A model generated the notes under the pieces. It made no database searches, was not told the DNA's origin, and worked only from the letters and a program-made list of their open reading frames with translations. From an uncultured Chthonomonas sp. (GTDB taxonomy: Bacteria; Armatimonadota; Chthonomonadetes; Chthonomonadales; CAJBBX01), in the NCBI GenBank assembly GCA_903885605.1, contig CAISJD010000072.1:1-64000 (forward strand): a stretch of 64,000 nucleotides of DNA. The letters are read 5' to 3'. This document shows positions 57,186 through 64,000 of the stretch, piece after piece. The position numbers were made by a program, and so were the translations under genes. Position 1 is the first letter of the stretch, and every line of letters begins with the position of its first letter.

Positions 57186-60100
57186 CTAGAGACCGTAGAG
57201 CGCTTCCACGCGGGCGTTGATCTCCCGCTCCCAGGCCTCGCACTCCACGCCGCGGGCATCGACGCAGCGTCGCGCCAGGTCGGCGATGGCCGCCCGGTCG
57301 GCCTCGGAAGCCTCGGGGATGGGCAGGCGCTGTAAGTTGACCCACTGCAGCATGACGCGGCCGCGCTTGCCTGCGTCGCCAAGCACGGCACAGCAGGAGC
57401 TAGTGTATGCCCAGGCATCGGCGGAGTTGAGCACGCCGAGGAGGTACAGGTCGTCCGTGGGAATAACGAAGCCCTTATTGTTCGTATATATCCCGCCTGC
57501 GGCGTCATACGCAAATCGCTGCTCTAATGCTATTTCTGGGTAGAGGATTTTAGGCTGATCGAAGAGACCATAGTAGGAGCACGCCCGTAGCTCCCACCAA
57601 TGGCTGCCCTGATCCTGGCGAGCCCGCAGTCGATCCTCCCACTGGCAGAGGTGGGCCATCACGGCGGAATGGCGCACCATGTCCACTCCAATGGCGGTCG
57701 TGATCAACCATCGGTCGTGGTTCTCTGCAGCCCAGCGCCGGATGTCCCGCCCGAGTAGCAAGGGCTTGATGATCTCGTCGTTGCGGGGGTCGGACTCGAC
57801 CAGCTCGCGCCGTTTCGCGCCGTCGATGACGAATGCCGCGTTCAGGCCCGTCAGCACGCCTCGGTAGACTTGGCCACCGATGTACTCGCCCAGCGACGGG
57901 CCGGACCCGTCCATCTTGCGTAGCCGATCGGCGGTCTCGGATCCTGCCAACGTCCATCGTTCGCCGGCCAGCGCGCCCGCCGGCAGAGGGCGACCGAGCA
58001 TCGTGTTCAGCGCCGCCACATCGGGATACGGCGGCTTAAGCGTAGTGACCTGTGTGTATATCGCGGAGCCGTCAGGACTGCCCTTCGACGCGATGAAGAT
58101 CATCGGGAAGGTCGCAGCCGCCGCGAACACTGGTAGCTCACCAAAATCTGTGACGCGCCCAACCCGGCACGTCTCGGCGATGTACCTTCGTAGCTTGGCG
58201 CCGTAGGCTGCTCGGAACCACTTGTTTGAACTGATGTAGGCCAGAACGCCGCCGGTCAGCAGCACCTGCACGCCACGCATGTAGAAGTACGTGTAGAGGT
58301 CGGCGGTGCCGCAGTGCAACTCCCCATACACTGCCTTGAGCGCGGGTTTCTGGTCCGAGATGAGCTCCTGCCGCACATACGGCGGGTTGGCGACAACGAT
58401 GTCGAAACCGCCGTTGCCGTCGGCGAAGACCTCGGCGAACTCGACGAACCAGTTGAGCCCCGCGGAGGCCGCGCCGCCGCCAAGAGCCGCCTCGATCTGT
58501 TCGCGGGCCGCGCGGACCGCCGCGCCGGCCGTGGCCTTGGGGCCCGGCTCCGAGGCCTTGAGGTACTCCGCCTTGGCTCGTGCGTAGTCCTCCACCACGC
58601 CGTGGAAGAGGGCGAGGTGGCCCGAGGCTATGGCCTGCGGGTCGGGGCCGGTGAGGCTGTTGCCCTGCCGAATCTTGAAGTCCAGGTTGGGCAGCGGCGG
58701 CGGCGTCTCGTCGGCGCCTGCGGCGTACTCAACGGCCAGCGTGAGCCAGAGGCGCAGGCAGGTGATGTTCACGGCGGTGGGGTCCAGGTCCACGCCGTAG
58801 AGGTTGCGCCCGATGATCTGCAACTTGCGGTCGTAGACCTCCTGCGCGCCCACCTTGTGCGCCACGAAGAGCGCGTCGCGGAGGTCCAGCAGCTCGTGCA
58901 GCATCCCCAGCAGGTAGGCGCCGCTTCCGCAGGCGGGGTCGCAGACGCGCAGGTCGGACAGGGCGGCGAGGACCCTCTCGATGTGGCCGATTGCGCTGGG
59001 GTCGTGGTCGTAGACGAAGGCCCGCGCCGCTTCCTCGGTCTGGCCCGTCCGCGCCACCAGGTGGCCCACCAGCGCCTCGCGGCACATGTAGGAGACGATG
59101 GGCTTGGGCGTGTAGTAGCTGCCGGAGCCGTGGCGGTCGGTGATGAGCCGCTCGAAGATGGTGCCCAGCATCTCCGGGTCGATGGCCACTTCCTGGTCCA
59201 GCGTGGTGCTTTCGGTGATGGTGAAGTTGTAGCCGGCGTAGAGGTCCAGGATGTCCCAGACGGCCTCGTCGGGCACGCCGGGGGCGCGGTTCAGTTCCGC
59301 CTCGGTCTCGGCGAAGAGGCCGCCGTTGAGGAACGGTACGTGGCCGATGAGGTCCGTGAGGATGCCCCCGCCGTTGATGCCCACCAGGTCGGCGCCGTGG
59401 GGCGTGTTGAGGCCCGAGAAGAAGAGGAGCCGCAGCCGGGAGGCGTAGAAGCCCTCGGGGACGGGGCGCTTGAGGTAGTCGCGGCGGAGGGCCTGCAGGT
59501 AGTCGCGGTCCTCGCCGAAGCGGAGCCAGCCCTTCTTCTCGATGAAGGCCACGAACATGAGCCGGTTGAAGAGGTGCTGGGTAAAGAGGCGACGCGCCGC
59601 GTCCTCCTCATCGCCTTCGCCGAAACCGGTGACGAGGTCCGAGACCTTGCGGAAGACGGCCTCATACTCCTTGTAGAACCCGTCCGTGACGGCCTGCACG
59701 TCGAAGGCCCTGTCATGGGCCGCCTGGATGGCCGCGGCGTCGGCGGCCTCGCCGATCTTCGCGATGGCGATCGCCTGCAGGCGGTCCACGGCGGTGCGCC
59801 CGGTCTGGCAGGCCACGGCCATGCGGCGAAGGAGCGGCTTGGCCGCATCGCCGGCGACGTAGCGGGCGTTCACGAGGCGCCACTGGTCCATGGAGCGGTT
59901 GGAGAAGACGAAGAGGGCGCGGAGCGTGGGGTCGTCGTCGAGCATGCGGGTCACAGCGTCGCGCTCGGCCTTGACGCTCAGCCTCTCGTCGGTCAAGGGG
60001 AACCAGATGACCCTGAAGCCGTTGTGCTCGGCCACGCTCCGGGGCAGCGGGGCACCCTCAGGCAGGCCCGTGCAGGGCATGGCTTCGTCATCGTGGCCGT

Positions 60101-60653
60101 AGCCGAGCACGCCACAGAACAGGCGCCGCAGGGCCTCCGGGCCGTCGAGCCCCTCAAGCGCCTGCTGGAGGTTGCGCTTCTCGGTCCGCTCGGGCGCAAC
60201 CTGCGGCAGCGGCGCGGCTCCCGCGGGCCGAACGGCGCACTGATGCGTGGCGGGGTCGTAGGGGTCGGGGTTGAGGCAGATCTCGGTCACGCCATCGACG
60301 CGGATGAGGACGCACTCCTGCGTCAGGCGGCTCGCGACGTCACATGCGAGCCGCCGAACATCGTCAATGTATTCGCTCAGCCCTGCGCTGTTGGTGCTAC
60401 CCATCACGGCCGAGCACGCCTCGCTGGCCATCGTCCCATCGTTGGCCATGTAGTCGCCCACCGTGGGCCGCATGCCGGCAAGGCCGTCGGCGTCAAGCGT
60501 GGTCCCGCCGAACCATCTGGCGATCAGCCGGCGCACTTCCTGCAGCACAACCTGGCGCACAGGTTCCGGCAGGGGCAGAGTGCATCGGCACTTAGTGGGA
60601 ACAAGCAACTCAACGGAGTGTTGGTACCGGATGACCGACGGCTGTGTCGACAT
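57186..60653 (-). CDS. Eco57I-type N6-adenine DNA methyltransferase (large)
   Basis: The 1155-residue protein has the N6-adenine methylase motifs: DPACGSGAYLLGML (motif I, about 567-580) binding S-adenosyl-methionine and NPPYV (motif IV, about 752-756). The long N-terminal region (QHLFNRLMFVAFIEKKGWL) and the C-terminal specificity region (YPEIALEQRFAYDAAGG, NNKGFVIPTDDLYLLGVLNS) are typical of Eco57I-type and type ISP/BREX PglX-like enzymes. A nuclease motif in the N-terminal part was not identified. AGGAG lies six bases before the ATG. It has a promoter TATAGT 40 bases upstream and forms an operon with the PLD-SNF2 helicase. It probably marks host DNA. Confidence 0.93.
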   Translation of the reverse strand: MSTQPSVIRYQHSVELLVPTKCRCTLPLPEPVRQVVLQEVRRLIARWFGGTTLDADGLAGMRPTVGDYMANDGTMASEACSAVMGSTNSAGLSEYIDDVRRLACDVASRLTQECVLIRVDGVTEICLNPDPYDPATHQCAVRPAGAAPLPQVAPERTEKRNLQQALEGLDGPEALRRLFCGVLGYGHDDEAMPCTGLPEGAPLPRSVAEHNGFRVIWFPLTDERLSVKAERDAVTRMLDDDPTLRALFVFSNRSMDQWRLVNARYVAGDAAKPLLRRMAVACQTGRTAVDRLQAIAIAKIGEAADAAAIQAAHDRAFDVQAVTDGFYKEYEAVFRKVSDLVTGFGEGDEEDAARRLFTQHLFNRLMFVAFIEKKGWLRFGEDRDYLQALRRDYLKRPVPEGFYASRLRLLFFSGLNTPHGADLVGINGGGILTDLIGHVPFLNGGLFAETEAELNRAPGVPDEAVWDILDLYAGYNFTITESTTLDQEVAIDPEMLGTIFERLITDRHGSGSYYTPKPIVSYMCREALVGHLVARTGQTEEAARAFVYDHDPSAIGHIERVLAALSDLRVCDPACGSGAYLLGMLHELLDLRDALFVAHKVGAQEVYDRKLQIIGRNLYGVDLDPTAVNITCLRLWLTLAVEYAAGADETPPPLPNLDFKIRQGNSLTGPDPQAIASGHLALFHGVVEDYARAKAEYLKASEPGPKATAGAAVRAAREQIEAALGGGAASAGLNWFVEFAEVFADGNGGFDIVVANPPYVRQELISDQKPALKAVYGELHCGTADLYTYFYMRGVQVLLTGGVLAYISSNKWFRAAYGAKLRRYIAETCRVGRVTDFGELPVFAAAATFPMIFIASKGSPDGSAIYTQVTTLKPPYPDVAALNTMLGRPLPAGALAGERWTLAGSETADRLRKMDGSGPSLGEYIGGQVYRGVLTGLNAAFVIDGAKRRELVESDPRNDEIIKPLLLGRDIRRWAAENHDRWLITTAIGVDMVRHSAVMAHLCQWEDRLRARQDQGSHWWELRACSYYGLFDQPKILYPEIALEQRFAYDAAGGIYTNNKGFVIPTDDLYLLGVLNSADAWAYTSSCCAVLGDAGKRGRVMLQWVNLQRLPIPEASEADRAAIADLARRCVDARGVECEAWEREINARVEALYGL

Positions 60654-60692
60654 AAACCTCTCCTGAACCGGTGCGCTGAGGACTACCACCTA

Positions 60693-60698
60693 ACTATA
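60693..60698 (-). promoter_or_regulatory. -10 element (TATAGT) for methylase-helicase operon
   Basis: The minus strand reads GGTGCGCTATAGTTAGG in the 64-base gap between the metallopeptidase/VWA gene and the methylase gene, about 40 bases before the ATG. It matches five of six positions. The methylase-helicase pair can thus be transcribed separately from the upstream genes. Confidence 0.5.
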
Positions 60699-60717
60699 GC
60701 GCACCAAGCCGGACACC

Positions 60718-62160
60718 TCATCGCAGCGCCGGGAGCTTGACCACGGCCTCGACGTAGGGCGCCAGGTCGCGCACGTAGCCGCCCTGGATGACCCCTACGT
60801 AGAACTGGACGCCGCGCTGCCGGGTGGCCTGGCACTGGTCGGGCGTGGGCCGGCCGGTGTAGCCGTCGGTGAGGATGACGGCCCTGCGCGGCGTCTTGGC
60901 CCGGGGCAGGCCCAGCAGGTGATCGTAGACGCACTGGATATCGGTGCCGCCCGTGGTCCGCACCCGGCCGGCGGCGAAGTCCTGCCTGGTGACCTCGGCG
61001 ACCATGGTGCTGAAGAGCCGCACGTCAATGCTGCCGTCGCGCACCAGCGGACCCAGGGCGCTGAGGAGCCAGGGCAAGTCCGCAGACATCGACCCGCTCA
61101 CATCCAGGTAGACGAACGCCGAAGCCGACGGCCTCAGGCGCGGGGCCGGGCGCACCACAGCGTCCTGGTAGAGCAGTTGATCGGTGTCCCACAGCTCGCC
61201 CTTGGCGGCTATGGTTCGGTCGCGGGCGGTGGGCTCGAACGTCATGCGCTCAAACGTCCGCGGCTGGACCTCCCACGAGAGGGGTCCGTTGCGCTTACCG
61301 GAGGTGATGCCGGCGCGGCGCAGCAGGTCGCGCAGGGCCTCCAGGAACGAGGCTCGGGGCGGCTTCGGCTTGCCGAGGAGGAGCTCCTGCAGCTCTCGGA
61401 GGCCCAGCCCGGCCGCGCGGCTCAGCCCCTCCTGCGGCCACCTGGCCACGGCCTGTCCCAGCGCCGAGGAGACGAGTGGATCGCGCACGGCCGCCTCATC
61501 GGCCGGTCCGGACCCGTTGGGCCCGCTATGGTCGCCGAGGAGCGGCGGCTCGGATTCGCCGGCGCCCTCCGCGCCGTCGAACAGGGCGCGCACGTCGTCA
61601 TAGGTCACCATGGAGGGAGAGCCTGCGGCGGAGGGCTCCTTGCCATAGAGCAGCCGCATCACGGCCGGCTCCCCCGGCCGTGCGGCGAAGGGAAGCACGC
61701 GGCGCGACAGATGCCAGCCCACCGGCGGCCGAAGGATGCGGTCGGGGAAGAGATCGGCCGAGTAGAGGCTGGTGAAGAGGTCGGTGTAGGCAGGCTCGGG
61801 AAACTGGCGGCAGAGGAGGGAGTTGATGACCGCGTCCATGACGATGTTGTCCACGTCGGTGACGCGGGGCCACAGGCGCGTGTGGCCCAGCAGCACGTGG
61901 TAGAGCTCATGCATGATGAGCATGAAGAGCCGCTCGTCCGTGGCGCAGTGCTCCTCGATGAAGTCCGGGTTCACGAGCAATCGCGGCTGCGGGCCGGTCT
62001 CCACGGCGGCCGTCGCGCATCGGTCGTCGGCCACCACGTCGACGAGCGAGAGGAGCGTGAGCATCTCATAGCGGCCGGCCGGCAGGACGGACATGACGCG
62101 GGCGCGCATGCGCTGCGCTGCCTCGAGCCTCTCGGCTTCGGTAGTCACGGTGGCGCTCAT
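60718..62160 (-). CDS. DUF2201-type metallopeptidase fused to VWA domain (COG3864-like)
   Basis: The 480-residue protein carries a zinc-peptidase motif HELYHVLLGH (84-93; HExxH followed by GH) in its first third. A linker and then a C-terminal von Willebrand A domain follow, with the MIDAS motif VYLDVSGSMS (about 351-360) and a TGGTD loop near 402. This is the DUF2201/COG3864 architecture, which normally works with a MoxR-type AAA ATPase; a MoxR C-terminus is encoded three genes upstream. The ATG overlaps the stop of the upstream paralogue by four bases (ATGA). The protein is presumably cytoplasmic and may be a chaperone-type or protease component. Confidence 0.88.
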   Translation of the reverse strand: MSATVTTEAERLEAAQRMRARVMSVLPAGRYEMLTLLSLVDVVADDRCATAAVETGPQPRLLVNPDFIEEHCATDERLFMLIMHELYHVLLGHTRLWPRVTDVDNIVMDAVINSLLCRQFPEPAYTDLFTSLYSADLFPDRILRPPVGWHLSRRVLPFAARPGEPAVMRLLYGKEPSAAGSPSMVTYDDVRALFDGAEGAGESEPPLLGDHSGPNGSGPADEAAVRDPLVSSALGQAVARWPQEGLSRAAGLGLRELQELLLGKPKPPRASFLEALRDLLRRAGITSGKRNGPLSWEVQPRTFERMTFEPTARDRTIAAKGELWDTDQLLYQDAVVRPAPRLRPSASAFVYLDVSGSMSADLPWLLSALGPLVRDGSIDVRLFSTMVAEVTRQDFAAGRVRTTGGTDIQCVYDHLLGLPRAKTPRRAVILTDGYTGRPTPDQCQATRQRGVQFYVGVIQGGYVRDLAPYVEAVVKLPALR

Positions 62161-62657
62161 GCCTGCACCTGACCCAGGGCCACGGGCGTGCAGGGCGCGA
62201 TGGGCTCGGGGATACGCACTACGCGGCCGAACAACCGGTCCCAGGTGAGAACGGGAGGGCGGTCGCGCAGGACCATCGAGCCCGTCAGCCGCGACAGCAC
62301 GGCCACGCTCAGGGCGAGGTCGGTGCAGATGGGCACGTTCTCGAGGCCTGGCGCGCTCCCAGCGTCGGCGGCATGCACGATGTCGAGCCGGGCCGCGGCA
62401 TCGCAGATGGCCTGCTGATCGCAGCCTACGCCGGCGGCCGCGTCGAGGAACCGTTGGACATCACACGAGAAGGCCTCGCGAACTGCGAAGAACAGCGCGT
62501 GAGGCGTCTTCGCGCCGCCGGGTACCAACCCGGCGGCCAGACAAGCGTAGTCGAGGTTGAAGCCACAGCCCATCCCATGCAGGTCCACGTTCGTATAGGG
62601 CCTGGCGTGCGGCTCGCTCCCCCCGCCCCACCGCGGGTAGGACCCTCCATGACACAT
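62157..62657 (-). CDS. hypothetical protein, tandem paralogue 2 of MoxR/VWA cluster
   Basis: The 166-residue protein shares with the following entry an ordered block: YACLAAGLVPGGAKT, FLDAAAGVGCDQQAI, ARLDIVHAAD, PICTDLALSVAVLSRLTGSM, then VLRDRPPVLTW, LFGRVVRIPEPIAPCT. Only the N-terminus and short gaps differ. The family was not recognised. The start at 62657 has GGAGG seven bases upstream, and the stop overlaps the metallopeptidase/VWA ATG (ATGA). It has no signal or membrane segment, and Cys residues (GCDQQ, ICTD) recur in both copies, so a structural or metal site is possible. Confidence 0.75.
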   Translation of the reverse strand: MCHGGSYPRWGGGSEPHARPYTNVDLHGMGCGFNLDYACLAAGLVPGGAKTPHALFFAVREAFSCDVQRFLDAAAGVGCDQQAICDAAARLDIVHAADAGSAPGLENVPICTDLALSVAVLSRLTGSMVLRDRPPVLTWDRLFGRVVRIPEPIAPCTPVALGQVQA

Positions 62658-62724
62658 TACACTGCCTCCTTCGCGGAGCCCGTTCGTCCGCGGCGTAGCC
62701 AACGCAGAACCCTCGATGCGGCGC

Positions 62725-63210
62725 TCACACCCGCACCGGATCCCAGGTTGCGCTTGTGCAGGGCACGATAGGCTCGGGAATCCGCACGACGCGGCCGAAC
62801 AGCTGGGCCCAGGTGAGGACGGGAGGGCGGTCGCGCAGGACCATGGATCCCGTGTGACGGGACAGCACAGCCACCGTCAGGGCTACGTCGGTGCAGATCA
62901 GCACGCCATCGTGGAGGAACGCATGTTCAGTATCGACGACGTGGACGATGCCAAGCCGGGACGCGGCCTCGCTGATCGCCTGCTGATCGCAGCCGATGCC
63001 GGCGGCCGCATCGAGAAACTTCCGGACATCACCCGAGAAAGTATCGCGGACCAGCTGATTCATTTCGGAATGTGTCTTTGCGCCGGCGGGCACCAGCCCG
63101 GCGGCCAGGCAGGCGTAGGCCAGGCAGAAGCGCGGTGTGCGCCGATGAAGGTCGACGCTGTAGTAGGGCCTCGGCAGGAAGCTGTGCGTGAAGAATGGCA
63201 ACCCGGCCAT
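62725..63210 (-). CDS. hypothetical protein, tandem paralogue 1 of MoxR/VWA cluster
   Basis: The 161-residue protein is a diverged copy of the previous entry, sharing YACLAAGLVPAGAKT, FLDAAAGIGCDQQAI, SRLGIVHVVD, LICTDVALTVAVLSRHTGSM and LFGRVVRIPEPIVPCT. The ATG at 63210 overlaps the MoxR stop as TGATG, so it is translationally coupled to that gene. AGGAGG lies upstream. Its N-terminus (AGLPFFTHSFLPRPYYSVDLHRR) differs from the paralogue. The conserved core suggests a heterodimer or two specialised versions of one small protein. Confidence 0.75.
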   Translation of the reverse strand: MAGLPFFTHSFLPRPYYSVDLHRRTPRFCLAYACLAAGLVPAGAKTHSEMNQLVRDTFSGDVRKFLDAAAGIGCDQQAISEAASRLGIVHVVDTEHAFLHDGVLICTDVALTVAVLSRHTGSMVLRDRPPVLTWAQLFGRVVRIPEPIVPCTSATWDPVRV

Positions 63211-64000
63211 CACTGTGCCTCCTGTGAAGGGGTGTCGCAGCCGCATCGCAGGCGGTCCCATTGCTGCTCGAAATCGCTGCGGACCGCCCCCGGCGGGATG
63301 CCGGCGTTACCGACGACGAGCAGCCGGTTCAGGACATTGATGAGGTAGGCGGTCGCCAGCGTACCGGCGGCCAGGCCGTGCTCGAGCAGATCGTCATTCA
63401 TCTTCTGGGCCCTCAAGTAGACTGAACGCGGCACCACTCCGGACTCGGTGGGAGCCGTGCCCGCAAACCCGAAGGAGACCGGAGCGACCCAAGCGGCCAG
63501 GGCCTCCCATGCCGTGGCGTGGAGGTGGCGGTCATGGCGGCAGGCCTCGTACATGGCCACGGCGGCGGGGAGCTTGCGTGCGTCCGGCGCCGAGCCGGCC
63601 AGACCGTCCAGGATCACCCGCGAGAGGGTGTCGTCGTCCATATCGTCGCGGCGGGCCACGGCCTCGAGGGCCCGGTCCAGCGGGTCCGTGATGGCCAGGA
63701 TGGTGCGCCAGGGGTTGCGCTCGTCAAGCTGGGCGAGGGCCCAAGCCTGCCGGTGCGCGCCGAGCAGGTGGGCGGGGTCGGGCCCGGCGCCTGCGGCGAT
63801 CTGCGGCAGGCTGTGGTTCAGCGACAGGAGGGCGGAGGTGTTCCAGTCCACGAGGAGCGCTTGCTCATCATCGACGGCGATGCCCAGCAGGGCGATGCGG
63901 GCGGCGTGTACCGCCAGGATGTTGCGGTGGATCATGGTGGCCCGGCGTGCGGAGATGGTGAGGCCCTTGCGGGCCAGTTGACTGACCACGGTGATGACGT
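63210..64000 (-). CDS. MoxR-type AAA ATPase, C-terminal part (5' end outside window)
   Basis: The frame stays open to the right edge of the window, so the 5' part is missing. The visible 260 or so residues include the C-terminal lid region of MoxR-type AAA ATPases (LTISARRATMIHRNILAVHAARIALLG), the usual place where Arg residues sense the nucleotide. A helical tail follows. Walker A and B are outside the window, so the family call depends on this lid. It is the first visible gene of an operon with the two paralogues and the metallopeptidase/VWA protein, which is the typical MoxR partner. Confidence 0.65.
   Translation of the reverse strand, partial: VITVVSQLARKGLTISARRATMIHRNILAVHAARIALLGIAVDDEQALLVDWNTSALLSLNHSLPQIAAGAGPDPAHLLGAHRQAWALAQLDERNPWRTILAITDPLDRALEAVARRDDMDDDTLSRVILDGLAGSAPDARKLPAAVAMYEACRHDRHLHATAWEALAAWVAPVSFGFAGTAPTESGVVPRSVYLRAQKMNDDLLEHGLAAGTLATAYLINVLNRLLVVGNAGIPPGAVRSDFEQQWDRLRCGCDTPSQEAQ

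Overview
The window is GC-rich and comes from an environmental bacterium, most likely of the phylum Armatimonadota. The main reason is a pair of DUF1559-type prepilin-like proteins with the N-terminal signature [19 protein letters not shown] followed by FPVFAQARE, together with many secreted glycosidases, ThuA, uroporphyrinogen-decarboxylase-like (URO-D) and sugar-phosphate-isomerase-like proteins. No rRNA, tRNA, CRISPR array, transposase or integrase was recognised.

Layout. 1-2946: the C-terminal part of a YhaN-like SMC-type ATPase. 2974-6763: a prepilin/small membrane protein pair, a SnoaL-like protein and a beta-helix lipoprotein. 6829-10558: an operon of ThuA and a URO-D-like protein, split by an AAA ATPase/TOPRIM-like module. 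10732-20918: a DUF4139-like protein, a URO-D/GH29/aldo-keto reductase group, a Met/Gly-rich secreted protein, a PQQ-like propeller, a DUF1566 protein and a heptosyltransferase. 21176-23814: a LacI regulator with a palindromic operator and SGNH hydrolases. 23832-25735: a second ATPase/TOPRIM-like module. 25686-35930: GH95, a GH29 fusion, a HepT/MNT toxin-antitoxin pair and two DUF6259-type proteins. 36103-37950: a duplicated antitoxin around a sugar phosphate isomerase. 38000-39887: a CDF-like transporter, HicB and a TIM-barrel-like protein. 39894-43802: an AT-richer GNAT/STAND NTPase/membrane-protein island. 44243-52670: GH78, a CE2-like esterase, a second prepilin pair, a structured RNA candidate, an orphan permease C-terminal domain and a beta-helix protein. 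52763-53803: an epimerase. 53869-64000: a PLD-SNF2 helicase, Eco57I-type methylase, metallopeptidase/VWA protein, two tandem paralogues and a MoxR ATPase fragment.

Two themes stand out. The first is polysaccharide use: fucosidases of families GH29 and GH95, a GH78 rhamnosidase, DUF6259-type glycosidases, SGNH/CE2 esterases and beta-helix proteins, nearly all with export signals, plus cytoplasmic sugar enzymes. The second is genome conflict. Three cassettes built around P-loop NTPases have been inserted into this sugar-metabolism background, and each is bounded by an imperfect direct repeat of the end of the gene it adjoins. A fourth, older duplication encloses the sugar phosphate isomerase. 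The repeats share one layout: an intact gene on one side and a truncated copy of its end on the far side, in the same orientation. This is what single-crossover (Campbell-type) integration of a circle carrying a piece of the neighbouring gene would leave, and recombination between the repeats would excise each cassette cleanly. In the first cassette the duplicated gene start forms a 35-codon leader ORF whose stop overlaps the ATPase start, so cargo and host operon appear translationally coupled. Repeats, overlaps and motifs were read from the sequence; the defence role and the integration mechanism are inference.
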